Assembly: GCA_022478985.1 (NCBI GenBank)
Contig: JAKSZP010009507.1
Location: 1 to 64,000 of the forward strand
Reading direction: 5' to 3'
DNA length: 64,000 nucleotides
Source of the DNA: Massospora cicadina
Taxonomy: Eukaryota > Entomophthoromycota > Entomophthoromycetes > Entomophthorales > Entomophthoraceae
The position numbers and the translations under genes were made by a program. Position 1 is the first letter of the stretch. The number at the start of each line of letters is the position of its first letter. Positions 23,381-35,404 of the stretch are shown here, one piece after another. The notes under the pieces are model-generated. The model did no database searches, was not told the DNA's origin, and saw nothing but the letters and a program-made list of their open reading frames with translations.

Positions 23381-24760
23381 ATAGGAGACTTTTTTAATAA
23401 ATCTAATACAACCTGGGCGAGCGTTGCATCAAGCGGTGCACTAAACGGTACACTTAAGGGAAAGAAACGCCCTGGAGGGGGACCAGGAACCCAATCTGCC
23501 AAGAAAGCACAAACTCAGACACCGTCTGGGTTTATAATGTTTACTATAAAACAAGATCAGTACATGTACATCCAATGCAACCAACCCCTTTCAAAGGTGG
23601 AACACGGGCTCTGACTCTTCCTTGGGGATGAGTCCCCAACCCTATGGGAGAAAACATGAGAGGCACAGCCCTCCCTTTTCCCTCACGCAGTATATGTCGC
23701 CACCAACAACATGGGCTGTGGCTGGATCAATATTGGTTTTGAAACAGCTGAAGAAGTGGAGGCCGCAGCAAAAGTCTGCATCAAATTTGCCCTCCCCGAG
23801 GGCAAAAAAACAGTGCGCACCATGCACACCAGATGGAACAAAGTGAAAACTTTGTTAAATTTCATTTGACTAGCTCCCTACCAACCTTCCTTGTAAGGTA
23901 ATTGAGGATGAGCTCCACAAAGGACTCGTAGCCTATGGAGAAATTATGCAACTTGAATTACAAAGATTTTGCCTGATGCCCACCCTGTGCACAGGCAAAG
24001 CTATCGCTGTGATCAACCCATTCCCTGAAGTGGAAGATGACTTATCAAGAATCCCCCGCAGAGCAGAGTTTCACTTTGCAGATGGGGGACAGTCATCCGC
24101 ATTCTGAGTTACACCAGAACGTGCACCACCTATATGCAACCACTGTGGTTCATTAGGACACAAGGAACACACATGCCCCATGAAGGAGGGCTTAATAAAA
24201 ACAGACTACTGTGAGGAAGCCATGGACGAAAGTAACAAAAACTTTACCAGAATTACTGATGGTCACCACCCATTCCGCTGGGGTGAAGATGGACTTTACT
24301 CCATCGTGGACCCAGTTACAAATAAACAATGCAAAGTGGCACAAAAAGCCCACAAGCAGGCAGCGGCCAAAGTAGTGGTGCACACAGAATCATCTATCGA
24401 CCTCAGAAAAATTTGGGAGGACATTTTGGATATACACCAAGCCAACCAATCAGAACAATATGCCCAGGTTGAAAATTTTCACGCAACTCGACTGAGTCAC
24501 CAAGTGACATCAATTATGCACACATTGAGGAACAATTCAGCTGCAATATTGATGAAAATGCGGTACACAATTCTACAAATTTGAGCCCCAAAATTACAGA
24601 ACCCAATCAGCACCCCACATTGAACCATCATGAGACACGTGCAGGAAAAGATATTGCAAATCCAAAAATTGCAGTTTCCACGAAAAATTGGCTCAGATCA
24701 AGGGAACTGACAGTAGCACTGAAAGAGTTGAAGTACAGACGCGGAGCATGGCCAAAATGA
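23381..24760 (+). pseudogene. L2 ORF1, start lost and frameshifted
   Basis: Colinear with L1 ORF1: GDFFNKSNTTWASVASSGAL, GKKRPGGGPG, then HAVYVATNNMGCGWINIGF near 23690-23745. The ATG of L1 is ATA here (23381). Stops fall near 23611 and 23657 and frameshifts follow after 23800. The TGA before the knuckle (24105-24107) is the same as in L1, with the same flanking bases. The knuckle reads CNHCGSLGHKEHTC in its own frame (24138-24179). The end RRGAWPK and the TGA at 24758-24760 match L1. Confidence 0.82.
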
Positions 24761-24829
24761 GCCATGGTGGGATAGGGCCAGAGGGTCCTTCCACCGCTCT
24801 TGAGGCGCCGCAGGCACCTCAGTATCAAT

Positions 24830-27800
24830 AGGGATGCTAAACATCGCGGGAGCCAGGGCTCAAATGTCCTAAGCCAAAAAGCTGGATTTCCTGTAAGAAC
24901 CCCTTGTAGACATCTTGGCCATCCAAGAAACCCACTGTCTACAAGGGGAAGAAGAATCCTGGTCAACCAGGGTCACACCATCACAATCATTATGGACATC
25001 TCATTGTGGGGTGATAGTCCAAAACAACAAAAAATTTAAAATTACAAATTCATCTTCACATCTTCACGGTTGCGTCTTGGTAGCAATGATCATATACCAA
25101 GTAGGAACAATCTCAATAGCATGCATCTATGCACCATGCACCGCAAACAAGAGTAAACAATACCTTGAAACTGTTCCAACTCTCACCCTCCCACCATATA
25201 CTATCCTGTTGGGTGACTTTAACTTCTGGGATAACCCCAACATGGAACAATGGCCTAACCCCAGGGGATACCCACCGGGGCACATCAAATTCTGCACAAT
25301 GAAGGCATCCCTTTGCCTACAGGATACCCTCTCCCCAGGATCACCACTCCTTCCCCACATGATACGGCCCAACATACACAAAAGAGCTCATATCAATGAG
25401 CCGCATCAATCACATCCTCGTCCCACAATCCCAACGATCAAGATTTTCCAAATTTAGAACAAAAAAGTCAATTTCTCTGACCACCAACTTGTTATGATGC
25501 AGTTATTTCCAACCCAAACCTGTGCACAGGTGTCGCCTTGGAGAAAGCTTCACCCAGAAAACATAAAATTACCTTAAATATCCGACTGGGTTGAACATGA
25601 GGCTACAAAACCAGAATTCACAGCCCCATTCACCTCAGATACCATCGTAACATGGCAAATTTTAAAAAGGAACTAATTAACAAAACCTGACATTTTGCAT
25701 CACATAAGTACACCACTGACACAGACAAGATCAAGTGTACCTTGGCGGAACTGGACCACCTTGGCTAAATACCCCAAGATCTGGCTATAGCCCCAACTGG
25801 GGACTCAAATGGGTGGAAATATCCGCCTGACTAAACACCCTCATCTTTGAACACCAACACAGAATCAAAGTATCAAACAAAGTTAAGTTCATAAAGGAGG
25901 GCAAAACCTGCTCAACATATTTCTTCTGCCAATTTTACTCCCGCGGCAACCAGTCCGCATGCACACAGGTCTGCAAGACTGACAGCACCGTAGCAACTGA
26001 CCCTGAGGAGGTCAAGGCGGAAATACACCGCTATTGCACTGAATTATACTGTGATACACTGACAGACCCACAAAAAATCACAAAATTTATACAAACTGCT
26101 GGAATACAAAGCACACCGCCGAATTACAATATTCTAAACCTAATTACATGGGAGGAGCTTTGGGATACAATCTGCGGTGCACCACATAGGAAATGCCCAG
26201 GGCCTGATGAAATACCCTACAAATTTTACAAAAAATATTTTTAACAAATTGCCCCCTCCTATTGGCGTCTATTAACCAGTGCTTACTGGAAACACGCCTC
26301 CTACCTGGCGGCCATGAATCATATGTCATAACCTATATAAAAAGGGTGACAAATTGGACCTGGCCAACTGGTGTCCAATCGCACTATCTAATACCGACAC
26401 AAAATTCTAACAAAAATTTTAGCAACCAGATTAGGCGCAATAGCCTCTGACGTCCTGTTACCCAACCAGTTTGGGTTTATACCAGGGCGCTCAATCTGGA
26501 ACAACATACACCCTGTTGCAAGAATATGTCAGTCCTAAGCAACTGGAGCCCTAGTCTTCTTAGACCAGGAAAAGGCATATGACCACGTTAGCTGGCCATA
26601 CCTAAAGGAATTTCTACACGCTATCAAACTCCCACCTAGATTCATAAACTGGGCGATGCTCCTCACAGAATCTGCAACCATGGCTGTATGTGGCCCTGGC
26701 TTCCTAACTAACAAGATCACACCACACAGAGGGCTCAAACAAGGGGACCCCCTCAGCCCACTGCTGTATAATTTCAGTTTTGACCCACTCCTCCGCGTAA
26801 CTGACTCACGCCTCATGGGCATAACTGCACAAGGACAGCCAACAGTCAAGATACTGGCTTCGCGGATGACTGCATGGCAGTTATAGCTAACAACAATGAT
26901 GCCCGACAGCTGGAATGCACCCTATAGAAATACTCCATGGTGAGCAATGCATCGCTCAACAAAAGGAAAACAGAAATCATTCTCTTAGGCAAGTACACTA
27001 ACAACTGGGCTACAACACCAGAACCTCATACCCCCATATGAAGGAAAAATTCCACTCATCTTACCCTTTGCATCACCTCCCACCACCACTCCTGTCCGCC
27101 ACCTTGGGATATGGCTGGAAAACAGGGGGATATGCCAATGAGACAATGGAAAGAAATTTTGCTACAACGGATATCCACCCGCGTCGCCTCCCTCAAGGAA
27201 AGTTCCCCAGGACCAACGGGGCGAGTAACAGTTGCTAACTTACTCATCCTCCCAATAATATGGTACCCTGCCCACGCGATCGCCTTCTCACCTACCTTCA
27301 TAACTTCAATCTGCGCGCTCATCCAGGGCTGGCTATGGACCGGCTCCCACCCTCCCATACGGATGGAAACACTCTTCAGCCCATGCTCAAGTGGAGGCAT
27401 GGGACTAATAGATTTTGAGAGCTACGCCAACATCATCCTTGGAACCTGGATAAAGGAAGTCCTTGCCCCAGACCTCCCACAACAACACTGGTCCAGGGCA
27501 GCGAGGACTAACTTCGCACAGGCGCTCAAATTAACCAACCCACATAGCCCACCCAGACTACTATCATACCCTGCTAAACACCCTCCTGCAACGGGTCCTC
27601 ATGGAACCTCCCCTCACTTCAAACGCATCCTCTGAACCATCCGCCGCATGGGATGGACCGTAGAGAACACAGGCACTGTGAAGGGAAGGGGACAACTCAG
27701 CACCCAATTTAAATTAAGAAGTCCAGAAAACCACCCCCAGAGATACATGCTTGCTATAACCCCAACCATTGCTATAATCGAGTACCTAGATGTGTTGGAC

Positions 27801-28423
27801 ATTCCCTACGACTTAACCACACATAAGGCAGTGTGGAAAATGATGCACCACCCACTCCTACAGCTGAGAATAAGAGCCAACGCCTGGCGCTGTCTGAGAA
27901 GGACCTATAGGACAGCAGATCGTTCCAATTCCCTCCACACAACCTGCGCAGTATGTGGAGGGGAGGGCTCCATAAATCACCGCCTAGGAACATGCCCCCC
28001 ATCCAAAGCCATATAGTAGGAAGTTGCGCGCCTGCTTAAGATCCAAAACGAGCAGGAATTTTCTATATCAAAGAGCCTCCTTGCGTCCAGATTGAGTCAC
28101 CAATCCCATCTACCCTCCATTCCCTAATAATACCCATTGCAATGTGGACAATCCACACAATTGCATTATATGTGTACAGGGTCACAGTCTCAACCATTCA
28201 TGGGGTTATCAACAGGTTCCACGTCCACTTATTGGAGCACTTCCAAGCTTGGCTCTATGGATATATGAGGCCAAGGCAACAGGCGCTCATAGAATCATGG
28301 TTCCCACTCTGGTTCCTCCTCATAGACCCCTTCCTTCACACCTGCTCCATAGCGGGGGAAACCCCTCAGAGCAGTGCACCAACCCCCCATACCTGGCAGT
28401 CCCGCTGGCAACATGGGTAACTT
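24830..28423 (+). pseudogene. L2 ORF2: endonuclease-reverse transcriptase, disrupted
   Basis: The endonuclease frame 24915-25457 is longer than in L1 and includes AIQETHCLQG, ACIYAPCTANK and LLGDFNFWD. The reverse transcriptase shows GPDEIPYKFYKK, ALVFLDQEKAYDHV, GPGFLTNKITPHRGLKQGDPLSPLLYN; one deleted base near 26865 puts FADD into the neighbouring frame, where its four codons are still intact. The C-terminal motif CAVCGGEGSINHRLGTC (CX2CX7HX4C, 27945-27995) is complete here. At 27632 the CGA of L1 is TGA, and at the site where L1 has TGA (4951) L2 keeps TGG, showing independent decay. Confidence 0.85.
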
Positions 28424-28519
28424 GAGTATCCCAATGTGCCCAATTTTATCTTTCTTCGTTTTACACACATATTTGGTAATGCCCATCATCTGGTCGGCTT
28501 GCCTTGGTTAAATAATAAA

Positions 28520-28533
28520 TTATTGCTCAAGCT
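28520..28533. repeat. Target-site duplication of L2, 3' copy
   Basis: Exact copy of 23287-23300, directly after the taaataataaa tail. Confidence 0.92.
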
Positions 28534-28987
28534 GATGTGGTCAAACTAATTGCAACAGAGTGGAGGATACCATTTCGCCCTGTTCTATTGGTGTCCAATA
28601 TTTGGATGTTTGTCATGTTGAAAAGTGTAACAAGGTGTCAAATAGATCAATTAATTCTAAAAACATAAGGGAAATAGCTTGAGATTTAGAAGACATAATT
28701 ACAGAGTTTTATTCACACTACCCTAAATCTAATTGTACCACCTAAAAAACACCCTTTTTATTGACCTGAAGGGGGTTCAAAGAATGAGGTATTTTCCCTA
28801 CCAATCAAGAGCTAGAAAATATTTTAATCAAGAAATAAAATGAAATTATGTTCAATCCAACTGATTGGAAAAAATATCTTAAGTAACTACTCTTAGCTCT
28901 GTAGATAGAAGGGCCAGGCAAAAGAACAAGCTTTAAAGCTGTAAGAGTTGGATGTGGTTATCTATAATAAAAGTACAGCAAGGGGCC
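28534..28987. other. No gene recognised; flank of L2 and G3
   Basis: AT-rich flank with no open frame. The part around 28690-28810 weakly resembles 620-740. Confidence 0.4.
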
Positions 28988-29503
28988 TGTCAAGAAATCT
29001 AAATGACTGGGCAATAAGCTTAAATAACCACTGGGGGATATTGGTTACCCTCAAGATTAGACCTATATAAGTATTATCAATTAATGTGAGAAGAGTTGAC
29101 GCTGAGCAAGTCAACCTTAGTGAATAGGAGGAATTCTGCTAGAGCTTCAATGATGAGGCGAAACCCTGAAGAAGTAGTAAATATGGAGTAACTAAGCTGA
29201 AGGGTCAAAACTGACCAGAAATGACGAAGATATGAGTGAGAGGTGAAGATAAGGAAGGGGGTCAGTTGATTAAGAAAAAGAGAGTGCTTACTAAGGGAAT
29301 AGTAGAGTTAGCAGTAGGAGATGCGTATAGTTTAAAATAATTAAATAAAGTGTTGTTGATGAAGCAATTGCTTTGTGTTTCTATTACATTTATAAGTTAA
29401 TCTTTTGGACTGACAATCTCCATATTGTCTACCCTTTGCTCAGTGGGATTGACCCTGTGCAACCCCTTTGACATATCTCCTATATATCACCAAAATTATA
29501 ACA
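28988..29503 (+). repeat. G3 5' LTR
   Basis: 516 bp, starting tgtcaagaaatctaaatgac and ending ttataaca. Its start matches the G1 3' LTR start (tgtcaagaaatagatatgac), so G1 and G3 are related families. Inner parts share short motifs such as cagtggga and ccctgtg. Confidence 0.75.
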
Positions 29504-29504
29504 T

Positions 29505-29522
29505 TGATGCTCACTACAGGGG
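29505..29522 (+). promoter_or_regulatory. G3 primer-binding site
   Basis: tgatgctcactacagggg, 1 nt after the LTR; one base differs from the version in A and G2 (TGGTGC changed to TGATGC). Confidence 0.75.
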
Positions 29523-29549
29523 GCCCAATGATCAACATGTAAAAAAATT

Positions 29550-29554
29550 ATCCA
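29550..29554. repeat. Target-site duplication of G2, left copy
   Basis: atcca here and at 59497-59501, bounding G2. Confidence 0.75.
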
Positions 29555-30172
29555 TGTTGTAAATTTGGCGATACCCTATATATACTTCGCTGAAGGGTTT
29601 TTACACAGGGTTACACCCACTGAGCAATTAGAACGGATGATATAAAGATTGTTGGTATCTTGGAACACACATAAATAAACAATTGTAATAAAAAGGGAGC
29701 AATTCACCCAACAATACATCTTTATTCTTAATCTAATAATATCAGCGGATCTCTTCTAGTCTTCTCTCACTCTCTCTCTTCCCTAATTAACTAGAAATCT
29801 TCTCCTCCTCAATCTATCTGTCTTGCTGATAACTCAGCAACCTTAGTTGGTACCAACCTTTTTTACTTAATTTATTCATTCTTCTGTATTCTCATTGGTT
29901 TCAGTTTGTTGTTCTTCAATTCTCTATTTCCCTAATTTGAGGCTATCTAAATTATCTTTGTCAAATGTCAACATTGCCTTATCACCTTATTTTGGAGGCG
30001 ATCCAATAACAACCCATTATAACCCAATAAAGCCTCATCCTACGGCGCTCAATACTTATAGCTCTGAAACATCCTCGGCAGATTCTGCCCATTATATTTT
30101 TGGCAGAATTCCTCCAATGATTTGTTGGTCATAATTTCAGCTTGTCATCCAGTCATATAAATTCATGACATT
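29555..30172 (-). repeat. G2 3' LTR (left)
   Basis: 618 bp, tgttgtaaatttgg ... aattcatgaca on the plus strand. It aligns end to end with 58886-59496, e.g. gagcaattagaacggatgat and tctcttctagtcttctctca in both. Confidence 0.88.
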
Positions 30173-30190
30173 ACCCCCTTGACTGGATTA
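30173..30190 (-). promoter_or_regulatory. G2 polypurine tract
   Basis: On the minus strand this reads ccagtcaagggggtaa directly before the LTR start tgtcatg, the place and composition expected for the plus-strand primer. Confidence 0.6.
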
Positions 30191-30219
30191 TAAGCTTTAC
30201 TTGTTTTTTCCTCAACACA

Positions 30220-31440
30220 TTGCTAACCATCATACGCCAACAACCACAGGTCTGCAACTTTAACTTCTTGTTCCTTTTATGGCTTGACACGGATTTTCCC
30301 AGCCCAAGCCACATCCCTCTCCCCCAGTTCCTCCTTCCCCCGCTGATGAGAAAGAGGCTGACGTGGACCTTGCAACCATTCTGGACCAGGAAGCGCTCCT
30401 TTCCGAATTCTTTGGCCATTTGTCTTCCTGGCGCGCCCCCTTCAGGATCATAATGCTCAGTTACACCGGGGAGGGGGTCAGAGCCGAAGGCCTTTGTTCA
30501 ACAAAGTGTCCCAGATCCTGGCTGATGGCTTCAATATCTAGTGCTCCCATCTCCTGCTGAGCCTCACCCACAGCTTTGTCCATTCAGCGGATGCTGTGTT
30601 TCATGCATTGGGTGATAGCCACCTGGTCAGGGTCATTTTCCCGTGCTCCTACCCACTTACAATCCCTGGGGTGAACTTCCTCAACAACTGGCTTGCTCGC
30701 CTTCGATCTGGGGTCACAGCAGCATTTTCTGCCCTCAGCACCAATGACCCGTCCCAGTACCTCCCCATCATGGCGCTCCTAGGAAACCTGATTTTTCATC
30801 CCACAACCATTTTAGGATCAGGGATAGAATGACACCGGGCAAACCTTGAGTGGGCCCAGTGAGCAGCATTTACCTTAGCTGCACCTTTTCTGATGGCACA
30901 CCTGAGCATGGAGGACTTTCTCATAGATTGCCTGGCGCTAGTCGCGGCCTTTTCTTCCTAAGCTGGGACTCACCTACTTACTCGCCAGCCCTTACAACTC
31001 AAACCCCCTCTGCTTGCTTACTCATTGATCTTCAGGATATCAACTCATGTGGTTGCAGGCTTTGCTCCTAGTGGGGCAAGAATGGGTTTAGCTCGATCAA
31101 CCAACCAAGCTCTCGCCACCTCTCCTTTTTCCTTGGAACCCCAGTTTGTCCTCTTCTTCCAGTTCCGCAACACTGGCCTCCCCTCTGCAGGCTAGTGCAA
31201 TGGCCTCTGAGCGGATTCTAACACCCTCGCCCTTTCTATGGCAGCCTTCGCCTCCACCCCCAACCTGATAAGGGTCCATTGAATCTGCGGCACCCTTGAG
31301 TAAGCAAAAGAAGAAATGAGGATCCCATTGGTCAAAGAAAAAGAACATCGCAAGAAACTGAAAAAAGGCGGAAAGATGAAGATAGTGAAGCAAAAGACCT
31401 CAAGCAGCAACCCCAAATAAACTTAGCTTATAACTCACAT
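30220..31440 (+). other. Antisense reading frame between G2 pol and its 3' LTR
   Basis: G2 is transcribed from the minus strand; this frame runs the other way. Open stretches are 30220-30453, 30363-30560 and 30596-30832, in shifting frames. Readable blocks are DLATILDQEALLSEFFGHL, then VNFLNNWLARLRSGVTAAFS and SQYLPIMALLGNL, and further on a Ser/Pro-rich part followed by a strongly basic/acidic tail (SKRRNEDPIGQRKRTSQE near 31300-31350). SQYLPIMALLGNL resembles HRYLPLMALIGGIV in the antisense frame of element A. I do not recognise a family. Antisense ORFs at this position are known in some plant gypsy elements; whether these are related is unknown. Confidence 0.45.
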
Positions 31441-32614
31441 AATGGTGACAATATGGTTAACATTTTCAATTATACTTTGTTTTGTGTGTTGTTTTGTTTT
31501 GTTTAGTTTTTTTCTTCTCTTTTCTGAAGAGGTTCTATTGCTGATTATATGCCTGAAGGAAACTTGCGTGCACTTGATTTATAATCTGACAGCTTGCGGG
31601 GTCCTTGATAGTATAGACATCAACACCCACTTTTTCTGTTATCTCAAACTGCCCAATCCGAATATTTGTGAGCTTTGGCTTCCGCCCAAACCCATGCTGA
31701 TCAAGAGATAGCACCATTTCTTCGTCATTGAACTGTGCTAGGTCACTCCGCCATACCTTATCAGCAGCCTGGTTTTTGATTTTCTTGGCTAAGATGAACA
31801 AGTATGCTTCAGTTTGTGATTTAATCAGCGTATTCATTAGGGCGGTGAAATAGTGTTTCATATTCATTCTGCTGGTGCCCTCTAAACAGGCATATAAAAG
31901 CACAGGCAGAGAGGGATGCCATCTGTGAAGCAATTGGAAGGTCTTTTCCCCATGGTGGAATGGTAGCTACTATTATAGGCGATCACCATGGTAGAAAGGA
32001 GGGTACTCCAATAGGAGGGCCTATCTGTAACAAACTTCTGAAGTATATTCACCAGGGTTATATTAACCCGTTTCACCATTCCGTTGAACTCAGGGTGATA
32101 CGAGGTTGTTAGAACCCCAGGGATGGCCATCATTTCGTTGAGCTTGGGAAGGATGTGAGAGGTAAAATTAGTGCCATTGTCAGTAAGGATAAACTGTGGG
32201 CAGCCATGACGCTGAATAATACATTCCAATACAAACTTAGCCACAGTAAATTCCCTCAGATCCTGAATGGCCCGCACCTCAACCCACCTGGTCAAGTGGT
32301 CAATTGCCACCAAGATATACTTATGCCAGTTAGCTCCAGTTGACAGAGGTCACACGACATTGATATAAACTGTATGCCAAGCAAAGCAAGGTTTTACTAA
32401 CTGGTACGAAGTCTTTTTGTGGAATGGCTTCTCCATTTGGCACTGGTGGCAGCAGGATAGTGTCTTGAGCACGTCAAATTGCATGCTTTCCAAATAATAC
32501 CATAGTCACAACAATTCAAGGGTCTTTTGGACTCCACCATGGCTAGCTGCTTGGTGTGCGCTCAAAGTAATATTTGGTCTGGTGGAAGGTTGGGGGATAT
32601 TCATGGTAGTGTAC
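31441..32614 (-). pseudogene. G2 integrase
   Basis: The central open frame (32313-31882, minus) holds AIDHLTRWVEVRA, the catalytic-Asp block LTDNGTNFTSH and NGMVKRVNITL, in which the catalytic Glu is Lys (AAA). The first catalytic Asp region lies just upstream, near 32340-32370, in a damaged frame; the zinc-binding part is near 32430-32560. The C-terminus (31933-31535) contains HGFGRKPKL and IGQFEITEKVGVDVYTIKDP. Integrase joins cDNA ends to target DNA; with Lys at the Glu position this copy should be inactive unless the alignment is misplaced. Confidence 0.78.
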
Positions 32615-32630
32615 CCTATCCACTTATACA
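32615..32630. repeat. Target-site duplication of X1, left copy
   Basis: cctatccacttataca here and exactly again at 34554-34569 (16 bp). Confidence 0.88.
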
Positions 32631-34553
32631 TTTAAATTTAAATTTATTCAATGTAAGCTAACTAGGGGACGGACGTTACCAAAAAAACCAAACAAGCAAA
32701 CTGAAAACACAAATCAAAAGCCCTAAAAGAGTGGTGAGGCAACAAAACAAATAAATAACCTACAGGGTGTATTAGCAGTGAACCGCTTATCCCATCATTG
32801 CAGAGAGGGAGGGGGATCAAGAGGATTTATCAATTTCATCTTCACCATTGAATAAGCGGATCAAAGCTGATATCAAGGGGTTGGGGCATCCGCAGGATGC
32901 AGGTCAAGGTTAAAAAGGTAATTGTTAAACTTGTTATAAATAATTTGGATCTGGAGAAAAGCCTCCAGGAGTTTGGCAACATGGTGTTTGGCTTGTATGC
33001 TTGCGTTGGGAAGCTGGGTGAATTTCGTGATATTAGCTCTTGTTTTATATGCTGTGGGGAAAAATCTGCCAGTGCCGCAACATACTTGACAGTGGAGGTG
33101 GCAGTTTCCATTAATTTATCGATTTCCACTTTTGCATCCTCAGGAAAGTTGAGAGGGAAACAGGTGATGTGAATCCCTTTCTTAAATTCTGTGACAGAAA
33201 GTGTCACAGTACTGCAGAGATGGCAACTATCAGATGAGGCCACTGCAGCCTCAGCCAGCTGATGGTCGCTCAAGAAAGGGGTAGCTTTGGGTTTGGAGAC
33301 ATAATTCTTGGGTGGGAATGGGGCATCAAAATCTGAAGGTAGATATAGTTTCAAATTAATTGGAAATTCTGGAGGTGGGACAATTTCCCCAGATTCGTTT
33401 ATTTCATCCAATAAGTCCCAGGGATTTTGGTTGATTGTGATTGAGTCAGAGAGATGTGGCTATGGTTGGGTAAGTTTTGGGGTGGGAAATTGTTTGGTTT
33501 AAACTTGGGTCCAAACCTGCTCCCAAATGGGTAGAATGTGATAAACTCTGCTGGCTTGGGCTTTGGTTGCAAAGGTTTGCTGATTTTTCAAGCATTCAGC
33601 TGAGGGGGTGGGGCAGCCAAAATCCCCTTTCATATGCTGTTTGTGTGGCCTCACAGGTGGGCATGGCCAATTCCCACATTTTTTGAATTGTGGCAACATG
33701 CTTTTGTGGGATGGTCCAACTTATGGAAGAGGTGGAAAACTGTGAAGCTGTTGTCAATGCGATCCCAAAAGAAGTGATCCTGTGTGGATGGGATATAGGC
33801 ATGCGGTGGGATTTTCTAGGTTATGGTTGGTTGGTGGAGGGTAATGGTGGCCAGTGCCTGAGGTGCCGCAAGTCAATAAGTACCACTCAGATCAAGGAAG
33901 TGGAGGACGGAGTCTGTGCCATATTTGGACAGCTCAGTCATCAATTCTTCATAGAATGTGGGGAATGTGTGAGGGAGGGTTTGCAAAAGTCACCACAGAT
34001 GTGGTATCACTGGGGAGCCATGTGCGGGTGGTGGGAATGGGTGTGTTTTTATATATTAAGGGCGTAGCTGCTGCCGCAACAGTGTCCTCTTCAGTGGAAA
34101 AGCCTATATCAAAATAGCCCTTATAAGGGTGGAAGTCAATAAACCCAGCAGGTGCAAAGGTGGCTGATGCTAGATCACTTATCGCTTTGTCAGTATATGG
34201 GAAGACACATCCATAATTGGCGCAGAGGCAAAAGTAGATATTGTATTGGGGCAAGGCTAAGGGGTGAGGGTGGGTTGGGTGGACTCGCGCTAGGTCTATT
34301 AATAAGTCCCTTAGAGGGATAAATTGATTGATATATTAGTCGGGATGGATGAGCCAGTCCACACGTTTGCCTGCTGGGCGGTAAATGCTATCAAGTGGAA
34401 CACCACTGCCCCACACTGGGGCAGCAGGTGGTGGATCTGCAGACATAAATGGAAAACTGATGCGGTGTAGGTGGTGATGGAAAATTAACTGTAACTTATA
34501 ACTAAATTTGCTCAAAAGTGATGTCAAGTGGAAAGAAAATTTTTTCTGGCTCT
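32631..34553 (-). mobile_element. X1: 1.92-kb non-LTR retroposon with its own ORF, minus strand
   Basis: 1,923 bp between perfect 16-bp target duplications, inserted between the RNase H and integrase of G2. On the minus strand it starts gagccagaaaaaattttctt and ends in ...gtcccctagttagcttac followed by an AT-rich tail (attgaataaatttaaattt). The 3' 40 nt resemble the last 40 nt of LINE L1 (gtcccctggtcagcttacc...aaataaat). No reverse transcriptase or endonuclease is present. Length, ends and ORF match X2 (1,917 bp), so this is a real family and not a truncated LINE. Confidence 0.85.
32842..34446 (-). pseudogene. X1 ORF: unknown protein XP, broken
   Basis: Starts with ATG at 34446 (MSADPPPAAPVWGSG), 107 nt from the element start. 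Blocks shared with X2 in the same order are PPAAPVWGSG, QFIPLRDL, NYGCVFPYTDKAI and FIDFHPYKGYF, followed by an Ala/Thr-rich part. After several shifts there is an open C-terminal frame (33411-32842) with FPEDAKVEIDKLMETATST and DFSPQHIKQEL, which aligns with LPDAHIKAEKALVEYISA and SDIEPHAANAL of X2. No zinc knuckle, reverse transcriptase or endonuclease is visible. I do not recognise the family; it could be an RNA-binding ORF1-type protein or a captured gene. Confidence 0.7.
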
Positions 34554-34569
34554 CCTATCCACTTATACA
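34554..34569. repeat. Target-site duplication of X1, right copy
   Basis: Exact copy of 32615-32630. Confidence 0.88.
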
Positions 34570-35388
34570 ATTCCCCATTTTCTGAACCGTATTGGCCCTG
34601 ACTCTGTCTAGTACCTTGATAACTTGAGGCGGCTCATTGTCATACTTTCCACTGAGCATCTTGTTTTACATTATGGTGCTTAAATCTTCTGTAACTGCAT
34701 TTGTTGGCATCTTGATAAGCAATTGGCATTTTGATGTTTTTCTCCAGGTCAGTGAAGAAGTTCAAAGTCATAAGCCTACAGCTTAAGAGCCCATTGGGCT
34801 AGCCGCCCTTCAGGCTCTCTTAGATTCTGCAACCAGTGCAATGATGCATAACCTATTATGACCTTAAACTTTACTCCGTACAAGTATACTTGAAACTGCT
34901 TATATGCATAGTTCACTGCTAATCACACTCGCTCAGTTATGGTGAATTATGTTCATGGCAATTTAAGATATGACTGAAGTATGCATTGGGGTGCTCCTCC
35001 CCCTCATCGTCCTTCTGAGACAGGACTGCCCCAACAGCGGAAAGTGATGAATCCATCTGCACGATAAATTCCTTATCAAAATTAGGGTGGCGTGACATGT
35101 GCACACTGATTAGCGCCATTCAAAGTGTATCAAATGCGTATTGGCACCATTCCATCCATTCAAACGTGGCACCCTTCTTTAGTAGCTCAAAAGCGGATTT
35201 TCAATGCAACTGAAATTGAGTGTGAAGTGGAGGTAATAACCCACCATCCCCAAAAACACCTGAATGTCCCACTTACTAGTTGGCTTAGTCCTTCTGGATA
35301 GCCTCCACCTTGGCTGGTTGGGGCCGCAGCCTGAAGCATCCACCACAAAGCCAAGGTACGCCAGCTGATCCTTGAAGAAATGACATTT

Positions 35389-35403
35389 CTGGGGCTTAAT
35401 TTT
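35389..35403. repeat. Target copy 1 of the SD insertions
   Basis: ctggggcttaatttt. Similar copies are at 53100-53114 (ctggggcttagtctt) and 53942-53956 (ctggggcttaatctt). The sequence is G2 coding DNA (KIKPQ), so the duplicated site shows where the SD units entered. Confidence 0.75.
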
Positions 35404-35404
35404 T

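Larger units (their letters stand above)
23301..28519 (+). mobile_element. LINE L2, full-length sister of L1
   Basis: 5.2 kb between perfect 14-bp target duplications. The start (agcttttctttcccataacaa at 23303 onward) and tail (ccttggttaaataataaa) match L1. ORF1 and ORF2 are colinear with L1 across the whole length, with many shared blocks of identical sequence. L2 is also dead: start codon lost, several stops and shifts. The different targets show two independent insertions of one family. Confidence 0.92.
34554..35404 (-). pseudogene. G2 reverse transcriptase thumb and RNase H
   Basis: Minus strand from KIKPQKCHFFKDQLAYLGFV (35404-35340) through DIQVFLGMVGYY to RNase H: an open piece at 35119-34937 (FDKEFIVQMDSSLSAVGAVL) with Asp where the first catalytic residue is expected, then YAYKQFQVYLYGVKFKV and LHWLQNLREPEGRLAQWALK near 34790-34890. 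Frameshifts separate these. The upstream half of the reverse transcriptase is at 53942 and above, about 18.5 kb away, because of the SD/CV/A insertions. Confidence 0.78.
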
